The translations under genes and the position numbers were made by a program. From positions 1-30,118 of the forward strand of contig CALGCG010000100.1 of the NCBI GenBank assembly GCA_937884485.1: a DNA stretch of 30,118 nucleotides. The letters run 5' to 3'. This DNA comes from an uncultured Bacteroidales bacterium (GTDB taxonomy: Bacteria; Bacteroidota; Bacteroidia; Bacteroidales; P3). The notes beneath the pieces are model-generated. The model was not told the origin of the DNA. It was given only the letters and a program-made list of their open reading frames with translations, and searched no databases. Shown here in pieces: positions 1 to 8,603 of the stretch; positions within the stretch are counted from its first letter, which is position 1; the number at the start of each line of letters is the position of its first letter.

Positions 1-260
1 TGCCTGACGAGCTTCTTGCCGGCGGGACGCCGGCGCTCCATATCTATGCCTTCGCTATGGACGCCCAGGGGCGCTGCTCGGAGACGGCGTATGTCGGTGT
101 GGGAGTGGATGATGGAGAATCAGGGGTTTACGAAGATTCCGCAACGGACGAAATGGTTGACACGGAGACCGGCGAGGTGATTCAGGCTGCAATGCCTGCC
201 CCGTCCGCCTCCGGAGGACGGCGCAGCGGTGCCGTCCCCGATATTATACCGAGGGAGTGA
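1..260 (+). CDS. 3' end of an unidentified gene (5' truncated)
   Basis: The frame is open from the window edge (first full codon at 3) to a TGA ending at 260, so about 85 C-terminal residues are visible. The first part is beta-strand-like (ALHIYAFAMDAQGRCSETAY then VGVGV). The rest is a hydrophilic, acidic and then Pro/Ser/Arg-rich tail with no recognisable motif. The strand pattern faintly recalls the C-terminal part of Bacteroidales surface or carbohydrate-module proteins of the DUF6266 kind, but this is a weak impression and I assign no function. It converges on aroQ with only 10 bases between the two stop codons. Since the gene runs off the window, its start, length and domain content are unknown. 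Confidence 0.55.
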   Translation, partial: PDELLAGGTPALHIYAFAMDAQGRCSETAYVGVGVDDGESGVYEDSATDEMVDTETGEVIQAAMPAPSASGGRRSGAVPDIIPRE

Positions 261-270
261 TTCCCTTCCT

Positions 271-687
271 TCAAAGCAAAGCCCTGATGGCCAGCTCGTA
301 GCCCTGGAGGCCGAGGCCGCAGATCATGCCGCGGCAGGCGGAGGAGACAAAGGAATGGTGACGGTAGTCCTCGCGGGCGAAGATGTTGCTCAGGTGCACC
401 TCGATTTTGGCCGCAGGGACGGCGAGGAGGGCGTCGCGCAGGGCGATGGAGGTGTGGCTGTAGCCGCCGAGGTTGACAATGAGGCCGTCGGCCGCAAAGC
501 CCACGCGCTGTATGTGGTCGATGAGCTCGCCCTCGACGTTGCTCTGGTAGTAGCCTATCTCCACTTCGGGAAACTGCAGACGCAGCTGCGCGATGCAGTC
601 CTCCATGGTGGCGGTGCCGTAGACCTCGGGCTCGCGGCGGCCCGTGAGGTTGAGGTTGGGGCCATTGATGATTTCAATCTTTTTCAT
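271..687 (-). CDS. aroQ: 3-dehydroquinate dehydratase, type II
   Basis: This enzyme dehydrates 3-dehydroquinate to 3-dehydroshikimate in the shikimate pathway; it is cytosolic and the family is dodecameric. The 138-residue length is normal for type II enzymes. Visible family motifs are NGPNLNLTGRREPEVYG (residues 8-24, with the active-site lid arginines and the catalytic Tyr23), QSNVEGELID (48-57), the segment NLGGYSHTSIALRDAL (72-87) holding the conserved Asn, and EVHLSNIFARED (96-107) with the catalytic-site His98, followed by the RHHS segment. The usual NPGAY is NLGGY here, a mild substitution. ATG at 687 is the only sensible start. It lies 27 bases downstream of the methyltransferase gene on the same strand and is probably co-transcribed with it. 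Confidence 0.96.
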   Translation of the reverse strand: MKKIEIINGPNLNLTGRREPEVYGTATMEDCIAQLRLQFPEVEIGYYQSNVEGELIDHIQRVGFAADGLIVNLGGYSHTSIALRDALLAVPAAKIEVHLSNIFAREDYRHHSFVSSACRGMICGLGLQGYELAIRALL

Positions 688-714
688 GACTTTATAAACG
701 GAAAAGCGACCCGA

Positions 715-1683
715 TTATTGCCCCGCGTGTGCAAAACTTTGGGCAGGACGGCATTCGAGGACGATGAAAGGCGCCAGCCAGTGCGTCAGCGGCAGGCGCA
801 ATACGGCGTTGAGCACACGCGAGGCCACACCTTTGGCGCCGCCGCGGCGGCTGTTGTAAAAGCCTTTGCGCACGCGCAGCCGGACGCCGTGGGGCGCCAG
901 GAGGCGGCGGTAGTCGCCGATGGGGAGGATGCGCTCCGTCCAGCTGCCGGTGGCGGGGTCGCAGGTGTTGTATTCGTCCTTCAGGTAATTGGGCTTGTTG
1001 GATTTGACGGCCTTCACCACATCGTCGTAGACGAGGCCACGGGTGCTGTAGGCCCAGTAGGCGGCGATGGGATATATCATTGAGGGGAATTGTTCACGGA
1101 TGAACTTGCACCGCTGGGAGAGGAAAATATGCTCGTCGCTTTTCATGACGCGACGCAGGCGGCGCTTGACCCACGGGTTGTAGGGCGTGGAGCCTGTGGT
1201 GAACAGCATGTGCATGGCGGGATTGACGGCGTGGAGGTCGGCGAAGAAGTCCTCGAGGCGGTAGATGTGCTCGATGACGTCCATGCCAAGCAGGAGGTCG
1301 GGGCGCACGTCGTTCGCCGTGCACCATTGGCGCAGCACGGCGGAGTCGCCGGTGAGCACCACATCGGGGCCCTCGCCTACCGCCGCAGCGATGGCTTTGA
1401 CGGCCTCGGCGGCCTGGGGGTTGACGTCGACATACACCACCCGTCCCACACCGCAACGCTTGGCGGCCATGCTGAGGAATCCGTGGCCACCGCCATAGTC
1501 CACCAGCGTCAGCCCAGACGGTGCCGTGGGCACGGCAGCGAGCGCGCGGCGCAGGCAGCGGCGATAGATGTCCATATAGTAGTCGATGCTAGGCAGCATG
1601 CGCAGGATGTAGCTGCGGCTGTAGTCGCTCAGGGGGAGCGCGCCGTAGTCGAGGGATTTCAGAGTGGCGGCAAGTGTGTCCAT
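715..1683 (-). CDS. Class I SAM-dependent methyltransferase
   Basis: The product has 322 residues. The Rossmann motif I is VDYGGGHGFLS (61-71). The acidic residue that binds the SAM ribose after beta-2 is in YVDVN (about residue 86), and the DVIEH segment (135-139) is typical of UbiG/Methyltransf_11-like enzymes. No substrate can be inferred. The C-terminal half, rich in Arg and aromatic residues, matches no family I recognise, and there is no signal peptide or membrane segment. Translation starts at ATG 1683, only 7 bases after the U-tract of the terminator-like hairpin at 1691-1730. The gene is therefore probably read by leakage through that hairpin from gdhA, since no clear promoter is visible between. 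aroQ follows after 27 bases. Confidence 0.8.
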   Translation of the reverse strand: MDTLAATLKSLDYGALPLSDYSRSYILRMLPSIDYYMDIYRRCLRRALAAVPTAPSGLTLVDYGGGHGFLSMAAKRCGVGRVVYVDVNPQAAEAVKAIAAAVGEGPDVVLTGDSAVLRQWCTANDVRPDLLLGMDVIEHIYRLEDFFADLHAVNPAMHMLFTTGSTPYNPWVKRRLRRVMKSDEHIFLSQRCKFIREQFPSMIYPIAAYWAYSTRGLVYDDVVKAVKSNKPNYLKDEYNTCDPATGSWTERILPIGDYRRLLAPHGVRLRVRKGFYNSRRGGAKGVASRVLNAVLRLPLTHWLAPFIVLECRPAQSFAHAGQ

Positions 1684-1690
1684 ACGTCAG

Positions 1691-1730
1691 AAAAAAAAGA
1701 AAGCCGCTCCGCGTTGCGCGAAGCGGCTTT
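1691..1730 (-). terminator. Intrinsic terminator after gdhA
   Basis: On the minus strand a perfect 9-bp stem (AAAGCCGCT / AGCGGCTTT, 1700-1708 and 1722-1730) with a 13-nt loop is followed by a run of Ts (complement of 1691-1698). It lies 26 bases after the gdhA stop and immediately before the methyltransferase start. Confidence 0.9.
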
Positions 1731-1755
1731 GCTATCTGGATTCTAAGAGAATCAA

Positions 1756-3099
1756 TTAGATGATACCCTGAGCAACCATGGCGTTGGCAACACGCATGAA
1801 GCCGGCGATGTTGGCGCCCTTCACGTAGTTGATGTGGCCATCAGCCTCGCGACCGTGCTCGACGCACATGTCGTAGATGTTGTTCATGATGGTGTGGAGG
1901 TTCTTGTCGACCTCTTCAGCGGTCCAGTTGCGGTGCTCAGCGTTCTGGCAGATCTCGAGGCCAGAGGTGGCAACACCACCGGCGTTGACAGCCTTACCGG
2001 GGCCGAAGGGAACCTTGGCGGCCTGGATGGCGGCGATGGCAGCGGGCTGGCAACCCATGTTGGAGACCTCAGCAACATACTTCACGCCATTGGCGAGGAG
2101 CATCTTGGCATCTTCCTCGGCGAGCTCGTTCTGGAAGGCGCAGGGCATGGCGATGTCGCACTTCACGACCCAGCTCTTCTTGCCGGCGGTGAACTTGCAC
2201 TGGCCGGGGAACTTGTCGGCCATATCCTGAACCTTGTTGCGGTTGGAGGCGCGCATGACAAGCATGTAGTCGATCATTTCCTTGGTGATACCGTTCTCGA
2301 TCTCGCAGACACCGTCGGGGCCGCTGATGGCGACGACCTTGGCACCGAGCTCGATGGCCTTGGTGGCAGCACCCCAAGCAACGTTACCGAAGCCGGAGAG
2401 GGCGATGCGCTTGCCTTCCATCTTGTCGTTCTGCTGTTTCACCATGCGCTCGACATAGTAGATGGCGCCGAAACCAGTGGCCTCGGGACGGATGAGGGAA
2501 CCACCCCAGCCGTAGCTCTTGCCGGTCAGAGCACCAGTGGAGTGCTCGCGGGCGAGTTTCTTGTAGGCACCATAGAGGTAGCCGATCTCACGACCGCCAA
2601 CTCCGACGTCACCGGCGGGGCTGTCCTGATCGGGACCGATGTTGCGCCACAGCTCATACATGAAGGCCTGGCAGAAGCGCATGATTTCGGCGTCGCTCTT
2701 TCCAACGGGGTCGAAGTCGGAACCACCCTTACCACCGCCGAGGGGCAGCATGGTGAGGCTGTTCTTGAAGATCTGCTCGAAGCCGAGGAACTTCAGCATG
2801 CTGACGTTGACGGCCTTGTGGAAGCGGAGACCACCCTTGTAGGCGCCGAGGGCGGCGTTGAACTGCACGCGGTAGCCGAGGTTGGTGCAAACCTCACCCT
2901 TATCGTTGACCCAGGTCACGCGGAAGGTGAAGATACGGTCGGGCTCGACGATGCGCTCGACGATCTTGTTAGCCTCGAACTCGGGGTGTTTGTTGTATTC
3001 CTCTTCGATGGTCTCGAGGACCTCGCGGACGGCCTGCAAATATTCGTTTTCACCGGGATGTTTGGCCTCCAGGTTGGCCATAATTTCGTTTACTTTCAT
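1756..3099 (-). CDS. gdhA: Glutamate dehydrogenase, hexameric (probably NADP-specific)
   Basis: The enzyme interconverts 2-oxoglutarate plus ammonia and glutamate, the main ammonia-assimilating step in many gut Bacteroidales. From ATG 3099 the product has 447 residues, the usual family length; an in-frame TTG three codons earlier (3108) is a less likely start. Substrate and catalytic residues are in place: Lys88 in AYKGGLRFH, Lys112 in QIFKNSL, catalytic Lys124 in GGGKGGSDFD, and Asp164 in PAGDVGVGGREIG. The dinucleotide fold shows GFGNVAWGAA (237-246). Two normally conserved spots differ: RFHPSVN is RFHKAVN, and the usual EGANMP is EVSNMG. Coenzyme choice cannot be decided by eye. Codon use is strongly biased, as in highly expressed genes. 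It has its own promoter (3145-3152) and terminator (1691-1730). Confidence 0.96.
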   Translation of the reverse strand: MKVNEIMANLEAKHPGENEYLQAVREVLETIEEEYNKHPEFEANKIVERIVEPDRIFTFRVTWVNDKGEVCTNLGYRVQFNAALGAYKGGLRFHKAVNVSMLKFLGFEQIFKNSLTMLPLGGGKGGSDFDPVGKSDAEIMRFCQAFMYELWRNIGPDQDSPAGDVGVGGREIGYLYGAYKKLAREHSTGALTGKSYGWGGSLIRPEATGFGAIYYVERMVKQQNDKMEGKRIALSGFGNVAWGAATKAIELGAKVVAISGPDGVCEIENGITKEMIDYMLVMRASNRNKVQDMADKFPGQCKFTAGKKSWVVKCDIAMPCAFQNELAEEDAKMLLANGVKYVAEVSNMGCQPAAIAAIQAAKVPFGPGKAVNAGGVATSGLEICQNAEHRNWTAEEVDKNLHTIMNNIYDMCVEHGREADGHINYVKGANIAGFMRVANAMVAQGII

Positions 3100-3144
3100 G
3101 TTACTCAATTTATTATGTTAAACATTTATTTTATTTGAATACCG

Positions 3145-3175
3145 CAAATGTACACTTTATTTTTCAATTGAAAAA
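3145..3175 (-). promoter_or_regulatory. gdhA promoter with overlapping AT-rich palindrome
   Basis: A perfect Bacteroides -7 box (TACATTTG, complement of 3145-3152) predicts transcription starting about 40 bases before the gdhA ATG. No TTTG lies at the -33 distance. Instead a perfect 16-bp palindrome, TTTTTCAATTGAAAAA (3160-3175), covers the spacer and the -33 position. It could bind a regulator of nitrogen metabolism or merely be AT-rich terminator sequence for the hydrolase operon. Confidence 0.6.
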
Positions 3176-3202
3176 ATTTTTTTTCCGTTTTTAACAAAAA
3201 TA

Positions 3203-4012
3203 TTAATAATAACAGGTATCAACAAAGTTTTTTATGCGCGGCTTAACATATTCACGCTCCTCCATGAAGGCCATGTGGCCTACATTTTCGAGCAGAAGGA
3301 TTTCGGAATGATGGGGCAGCATTGCTTGCGAAATGGCGATCTCGAGGGGAATGCGGGGGTCTTTTTTACCGTAGACAAAAAGTACCGGCACCTCCAACTG
3401 CTGCAGGACACCAATGCGCGAAGGGCGTGCCATCATGCCTTTCTGGGCAGCAATGATGGATTCGGTACGTGTTTCAAGGCATTGTTCCTGAAGGTCCTTA
3501 ATATCCTGCGACAGGGCCGTGCGGTTGGAATCGTCGAAGAGTGTGGGGACGAAGTTGACGATGTAGGAAGCCCTGTTTTCGAGCACCTGCTCGCATACCG
3601 ACTTGCGGCACTCCTGATGGTGCTCGCTGTCGCACAGCGCATGGGAATTGATGAGGCCCAGACCGCGTAAAGAATAAGGATATTTCTCGGCGAAAGCCAA
3701 CGCCACATATCCACCCATGGAGTGGCCTACCATAACACATTGGTCAACACCAGCCTCGTCGAGCACCGTCTTGACTGTGCGAGCCATAAAGTCCATCGAG
3801 TGCACCTCTGCGAAGGTGTCGGAATGGCCATGGCCCGGAAGGTCGATGGTGATGACACGGAGGTCGTGCATATAGGAGAGGACATAAGAGCTCCACACAT
3901 CCAGACTTTGCAGGAAGCCATGGAGCAGGACCAAAGCTTTGCCATTGCTGCGGCCCTCGTCGCGATAGTGGACGGCCCGGCCGTCGACCATGATAATGCG
4001 GTGTTGTTCCAT
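3203..4012 (-). CDS. Alpha/beta hydrolase
   Basis: This is a 269-residue serine hydrolase of the alpha/beta fold. The oxyanion-hole segment is LLHGF (29-33), the nucleophile elbow is GHSMGG with Ser98, the acid is Asp218 in YGKKDPRIP, and the catalytic His246 is in NVGHMAF. There is no signal peptide, so it should act in the cytosol on a small ester, thioester or similar bond; the substrate is unknown. It is the last gene of the 8526-3203 operon, 16 bases after the OmpA/PD40 gene. The functional link to the envelope genes upstream is not evident. Confidence 0.88.
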   Translation of the reverse strand: MEQHRIIMVDGRAVHYRDEGRSNGKALVLLHGFLQSLDVWSSYVLSYMHDLRVITIDLPGHGHSDTFAEVHSMDFMARTVKTVLDEAGVDQCVMVGHSMGGYVALAFAEKYPYSLRGLGLINSHALCDSEHHQECRKSVCEQVLENRASYIVNFVPTLFDDSNRTALSQDIKDLQEQCLETRTESIIAAQKGMMARPSRIGVLQQLEVPVLFVYGKKDPRIPLEIAISQAMLPHHSEILLLENVGHMAFMEEREYVKPRIKNFVDTCYY

Positions 4013-4028
4013 AATGCAATGATTTTTA

Positions 4029-6794
4029 TTATTGTTCTCTGAAACGGACAGAGACGCCCGATTTGCCTTTCTTTTTGACGTTTACGTTGCCATAGGCAGA
4101 GATAATGACGCGGGAAGCGTCAATACCCTGTTCGACCATGAAGTCGCGGATGAGACGTCCACGCTCGAGGGAAAGGTTATAGCAGATCTTGTCGTCGGAG
4201 CCTGCCACATCGATGCAGAACTCGGCAACACCGTTGGGCTGATGGCTGAGGAATTGCGCCAACTGCTCCAACTGGATTCGAGCGACCGGCGTGAGGGCAG
4301 AGCCCGTGGCGTCGAAATCGACAGCATAGAGTTGCACCGGCTTGTCGGAAGCCACCATAACCGGGAAGGTGTAGCCTTTAAGACGCTGCTTGGTCTTCTC
4401 CATAGGATTGATAATCACAGCAGGCACAAAATAGAGACCGGCATCGCCCAGGATGGCATAAGTCTTACCCTTATGGACGTTGATAGTGAGCGTATTGCTC
4501 TCGCCGGAGCAATCCATCATCTGCACCACCGACTGCTGCGCCATGTCAGCCACACGGACACGGAGCAGGTTGGACTCCATGCCGAGAATGTCGATAGTGT
4601 AAGGTTCGTAGGAGTTGGAGGCATCATGCCACGTGGGGAAACTATAAGCCGAGAAGGCTCCAAGGCTGGAGTTGACGGAGAGGAAGATACGTTTTTCATC
4701 GGGGCTGAAGCTCAGCGAGGTCTCGGTGTAACCCGAATTGAGTTCCTTGCCGGCATTCTGCGGGGTGGACCATGAAGTCCAGTCCTGATTATTGGTGCGG
4801 GTGGCCACATATACATCGCTGTATCCCAAACCTCCACGGCCGTCGGTGACGAAATAGAGCGTCTTCAGATTGCGGCTCATGATAGGACAACGCTCGGAAT
4901 AGGGGGTATTGATAGACGAGCCGAGGTTGACCGGTGTGCCCCAGGTACCATTATTATAAGGAATATAATAAAGGTCGGTAGCCAGAGCGGTATCGCCATG
5001 GAAATAGGCTCCCGATGCCTGGAGATTGTAACCGTTGGGGCGGTCGGAGGCCAGCAACAAGCCACTGCCGTCGGGCAGCATATAAGCATCGGTCTCAATA
5101 TAATCAGTATTGACAGGATAGGGAGGAATGTCGGTGATGCGCCAACCATCGCCGTCTTTCTCGGCCATCATCACGTTGCCGTCGGAGCCCAACAGCATGC
5201 GCGTGCCACCGGCGTAGAAACCGAAGAGCGTGAGGCCGTCGGTATTAATCAGCGATGCAAACGTGGCCTCGCCCGCGGGACGCCACTGATTGCCCTCCTT
5301 TACAGCATAGCATATACGACGGCTGCTGCCCGCGGTGCGGGTAAAATAGAGCCGTCCGTCAACCTCGTTGAGGCAGGGATTCATCACATGGTAGGTGGCC
5401 GAGAACTCCTTGGTGAGTTTGCGACCCGTGGCGGCAGCCGAGAGGATGCGCTGCAACTCCTTGTACTCGGCGGTGGAAAGATTTTCGAAACAAATGTCGA
5501 AACGACGCACACGGTCCAAAGCGGCCTGATAGTTTCGGCTGCCAATCATCACCTGTATCATACGCTGCAGCGGCACAATGGCAATCTTCTTGCCCATCAG
5601 CTGACGCACATATCCCGCATAGCGGTTGTATTCCACCTCGAGAAAGTCTTCCATGAGGTTGATGCGGTCGATGATCTTGGCCGACTCAAGGTCGTTCTCG
5701 ATGGCGCGGCGATAGGGGAAATCCGGATTCTCGCGATTGAAGCGTTTGATGGGATCTCCGTTGCCTTCGGCAGCGTGCCAGGAATAATAGAGGTTGTAGA
5801 TGTCGTTGTAATAGGGATCGAGCTTGAAATGCTCAAGGTAATAACGTGCCGCAGCCACATCCTGTTCCTTCGTCAGGAGGGTGCGCACCTCACCCAAGGC
5901 CTTGTCGGCCAAGGAAATGTCGGAATAAGTATTGGCGAAAAGCGCATAATCCATGGCCGTCTTGCACTTGGCGTAGGTCACCTCGAGAAGATTGTCGAGG
6001 CGGTCGCGGGCCTGCTGGCTCTCGTCGCTGGAGGGGTAGCGTTCAAGGAACTCCATGTATCCGGCCACATCGTTGCGCTTGCTGGCGGCGGCATAAGCCA
6101 TACGGCTCTTCTGCTTCTCGGCAGCCCTTTGCACGGAGGGGCTGAGCGGGTAGCGCGTGGCAATGGCATCGACCTGCTCCGCGGAGGTCAATCCTTCGAA
6201 CATACCCGGTGCCAGACGTGCCAGGCGCTCCTCCATCTGCTCGGCCTCGGTGGTGCCGGAGTATACGTCAATGAAATGGTAGTAGGCCTCGGCAGTGCCT
6301 TTCTTCAGGCAGTCGTCGTACACCTGATTGATGCGGCGCTGGCGGAGCAGACGCACCAGTTCCATGTCAATGCCGAAAGCGTCAAGATAGGTGTCCAACT
6401 CCACCCCCGACATATCCGTACGAACCTCGATAGTGTTGTAGGCAGCGTCGATGATGGCCTGCTTGGTTTGACGGATAGTGGTAAGGGTGATGTCGTTACG
6501 CACCAGACGCGCCAGTTCGCCAGTATGGTCGTCCTCAATAAGTTTGATGTGGCATGCCTCGGCGCGCTGAATGTATTTCATGGCCATCGGCAGGTTGCGC
6601 ATAGGATGCGAATTGTCAAAATAGAACTGCGCCAGGTTGTAGAGCGCTTCCACATTGTCGGGCGACTTGGCATAGGCCTTGTTCAACTTGGTGAATCGCG
6701 CCTGATAGTCGCTGAGCGAGTCGAGCAGCTCACCCTGCCCCATCGAGGCAGTGGCCAGCATACAACATCCCAATAAAGTCAATAGTTTTTTCAT
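4029..6794 (-). CDS. Large OmpA-family envelope protein with helical repeats and PD40 propeller
   Basis: From ATG 6794 the product has 921 residues; a GTG two codons earlier overlaps the previous stop and is less likely. It begins with a type I signal peptide (MKKLLTLLGCCMLATASMGQ). Residues ~20-400 are helical and TPR-like (for example NVEALYNLAQFYFD). Residues ~430-700 carry PD40/WD40-like beta-propeller strands (LKTLYFVTDGRGGLGYSDVY, then ETSLSFSPDEKRIFLSVN). The last ~110 residues are an OmpA-type domain with NLSLERGRLIRDFM and GIDASRVIISAYG, expected to hold peptidoglycan. The canonical Asp and Arg that bind diaminopimelate are not obvious (AGSDDK near the Asp site; SVRFREQ at the end). 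The layout resembles PorE-like T9SS or cell-envelope OmpA proteins, but orthology is not established. Confidence 0.85.
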   Translation of the reverse strand: MKKLLTLLGCCMLATASMGQGELLDSLSDYQARFTKLNKAYAKSPDNVEALYNLAQFYFDNSHPMRNLPMAMKYIQRAEACHIKLIEDDHTGELARLVRNDITLTTIRQTKQAIIDAAYNTIEVRTDMSGVELDTYLDAFGIDMELVRLLRQRRINQVYDDCLKKGTAEAYYHFIDVYSGTTEAEQMEERLARLAPGMFEGLTSAEQVDAIATRYPLSPSVQRAAEKQKSRMAYAAASKRNDVAGYMEFLERYPSSDESQQARDRLDNLLEVTYAKCKTAMDYALFANTYSDISLADKALGEVRTLLTKEQDVAAARYYLEHFKLDPYYNDIYNLYYSWHAAEGNGDPIKRFNRENPDFPYRRAIENDLESAKIIDRINLMEDFLEVEYNRYAGYVRQLMGKKIAIVPLQRMIQVMIGSRNYQAALDRVRRFDICFENLSTAEYKELQRILSAAATGRKLTKEFSATYHVMNPCLNEVDGRLYFTRTAGSSRRICYAVKEGNQWRPAGEATFASLINTDGLTLFGFYAGGTRMLLGSDGNVMMAEKDGDGWRITDIPPYPVNTDYIETDAYMLPDGSGLLLASDRPNGYNLQASGAYFHGDTALATDLYYIPYNNGTWGTPVNLGSSINTPYSERCPIMSRNLKTLYFVTDGRGGLGYSDVYVATRTNNQDWTSWSTPQNAGKELNSGYTETSLSFSPDEKRIFLSVNSSLGAFSAYSFPTWHDASNSYEPYTIDILGMESNLLRVRVADMAQQSVVQMMDCSGESNTLTINVHKGKTYAILGDAGLYFVPAVIINPMEKTKQRLKGYTFPVMVASDKPVQLYAVDFDATGSALTPVARIQLEQLAQFLSHQPNGVAEFCIDVAGSDDKICYNLSLERGRLIRDFMVEQGIDASRVIISAYGNVNVKKKGKSGVSVRFREQ

Positions 6795-6799
6795 TTCCA

Positions 6800-7333
6800 C
6801 TATTTTATTGTGCTCAAAATATCCTTGAATTCAAATTCCATTTCCTCGAAGGTATCCTTGGTGGTCTCCAGCCTGAACTCGACAGAGGTGCCACGGTCTT
6901 TGAAGTAGACCATATAGAACTGGTAATCCTTCTGGTCGGCAGGATTGGTGTAGGCGCCGATATAGCCTATGCCACCCTTCGAGGGGATTCCATCGCCTTT
7001 GCTGTATTCCTTGAGCGACTGGAAAGGCTGGGCCTCATAGCGCTCGTAGGCCAGTTCATACAGGTCTCCGCTGTAGTCCTTGTTGACATAGATGCGCAGG
7101 AAAGGCAGCACTGTGTCTCCCTCCATGTCTTTCAGCACATGCCCCGTGTAGCAATAGAGATAGACGTCGCCACCCTCAGCCAGTTCGAACGTGCGCAGGT
7201 AGCGCCAATCCTCACTGTTGAGCCGATAGGTAATGCTGGTCCCCGGAATGGTGAGCTGTTGCGATGAAGCAACGCCACACACAAGCATCATTGCCAAGGC
7301 AACAAAAAAGCTCTTCATGTTTTTCATTTTCAT
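6800..7333 (-). CDS. Small secreted protein of unknown function
   Basis: The product has 177 residues: a signal peptide (MKSFFVALAMMLVCGVASSQ, within the first 26 residues) followed by a compact beta-rich domain (ITYRLNSEDWRYLRTFEL, GDVYLYCYTG, YQFYMVYFKDRGTSVEFRL). I recognise no family. The alternating strand pattern and size are like PsbP/DUF1795-type periplasmic domains, but that is only an impression. ATG 7333 overlaps the glycosyltransferase stop (ATGA), and its own TAG abuts the next gene, so the three genes are translationally coupled. A role in the same envelope process as the OmpA/PD40 protein is inferred from this coupling. Confidence 0.75.
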   Translation of the reverse strand: MKMKNMKSFFVALAMMLVCGVASSQQLTIPGTSITYRLNSEDWRYLRTFELAEGGDVYLYCYTGHVLKDMEGDTVLPFLRIYVNKDYSGDLYELAYERYEAQPFQSLKEYSKGDGIPSKGGIGYIGAYTNPADQKDYQFYMVYFKDRGTSVEFRLETTKDTFEEMEFEFKDILSTIK

Positions 7334-8526
7334 GCGTCTATTATTTGGTTATAGAAGTCTATCAATCTGTCGGCAAGCTTGCCCTCGTCATAATGCTCCG
7401 CTATCAGACGCGCTGCCGCCTGTCCGACACGGGTGCAGAAATCGTCGTCGTCCAGGCAGCGTTTAATCTGTCGTGCAAACTCTTCCGGCGTGTTGGCAAT
7501 GAGAAGGTTCTCCCCGTCGGTATAGTCGATGCCCTGAGCGCCGACCGTGGTGGTAATCACCGTCTTGCCGACGGACATCGCCTCGATGATCTTCACCCTG
7601 ATGCCGCTACCGCTGAGGAGGGGCACTATGTTGATTTTCTTGCTTCCGATGAAATACATGGCGTCCGGAACCTCGCCCACGACGCTCACACCCTCAATCC
7701 GGGCTTTCATCCAGCGCTCGGGCATCTTGCGTCCTGCCAGGTAGAGCTTGGCACGCGGCACTTCGCGGTGCACCACGGGCCACACCTCATCCAGCAGCCA
7801 GCCAATGCTCTCCTGGTTGGGCAGCCAGTCCATGGCGCCGATGTGGAAGAGGGAGTCCGGCTCGGCCTCCACATGGGGAAGGTCTTCGGGCTCCACCCCG
7901 AAGGGGATGACCGTCACAGGACGACGGCAGCCGTTGTTTTTGAAGCATTCAGCGTCGTTGCGCGTAATGCACACTATGCCGTCATAGTCGTTCAGGTGCT
8001 CCAGCTCGTAGGCCCTCAGCGTCAGCGAGAGGTGCTTCAGATACCAACGCTTGAAGGCATTGGGACAACTCTGGGCCACGCGCTTCCAGATGAGGTGCTC
8101 CACGTTGTGGGCCCTCAGCATGACCTTGGCTTTGGAATACTTGCGGATGAGCGGCACATAGGGGGTGAGGAAGATGCTCTCGACGTGTACCACGTCGAAC
8201 TCCTCGGCCTGCAGTATCTGCCGCAGCTTGGCGGCGAAATCCTGACTGATGTAGCGTCTGACATGGTACGACTCGCCGCACAGCATGGCGCCCAGCGCCG
8301 GCAAGGGCTTCACACCGAGGTCCACATAGACGGCCTCCAGCCCCGTGCGGCGACGGTAGTCGTCGTCCACGCGCTCTTCAAGCACCGGGTGCTTGTCGGT
8401 TTTCACCGTCAGCACTTTCACCTCGCAGCCTCTGGACAGCAGCCCTCGGGTGATGCTGTTCATGGCCATGGTGCCTCCGTCGACGGACGGATAGGGTGGT
8501 TTGTTGCAGAGCTGGAGTACCTTCAT
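7330..8526 (-). CDS. Glycosyltransferase, GT-B fold (GT4-like)
   Basis: This 398-residue enzyme would transfer a sugar from an activated donor to a glycan or lipid acceptor at the cytoplasmic face of the membrane. The N-terminal Rossmann domain starts MKVLQLCNKPPYPSVDGGT, a typical opening of family 4 enzymes with the glycine-rich acceptor loop. The donor domain carries LLSGSGIRVKIIEAMSVGKT, with the E-x7-type donor segment around residues 311-320, followed by VITTTVGAQGI. No membrane segment is present. It is the first gene of the operon that continues into the secreted protein, OmpA/PD40 protein and hydrolase. It begins 77 bases after yitT on the same strand, and no convincing promoter is visible in that gap. 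Acceptor and sugar are unknown. Confidence 0.88.
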   Translation of the reverse strand: MKVLQLCNKPPYPSVDGGTMAMNSITRGLLSRGCEVKVLTVKTDKHPVLEERVDDDYRRRTGLEAVYVDLGVKPLPALGAMLCGESYHVRRYISQDFAAKLRQILQAEEFDVVHVESIFLTPYVPLIRKYSKAKVMLRAHNVEHLIWKRVAQSCPNAFKRWYLKHLSLTLRAYELEHLNDYDGIVCITRNDAECFKNNGCRRPVTVIPFGVEPEDLPHVEAEPDSLFHIGAMDWLPNQESIGWLLDEVWPVVHREVPRAKLYLAGRKMPERWMKARIEGVSVVGEVPDAMYFIGSKKINIVPLLSGSGIRVKIIEAMSVGKTVITTTVGAQGIDYTDGENLLIANTPEEFARQIKRCLDDDDFCTRVGQAAARLIAEHYDEGKLADRLIDFYNQIIDA

Positions 8527-8603
8527 ATATTTCTATCGTAACGTGATTTTTGCTTTTTTATTATGTCAGCAAAAAATTAACGCCAAAGTTCCTGCGCCGG
8601 CCC

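Noticed and set aside
6795..6800. GTG 6800 as start of the OmpA/PD40 gene
   Set aside because: ATG 6794 gives a cleaner signal peptide with Lys-Lys at positions 2-3; the GTG would add only two residues.
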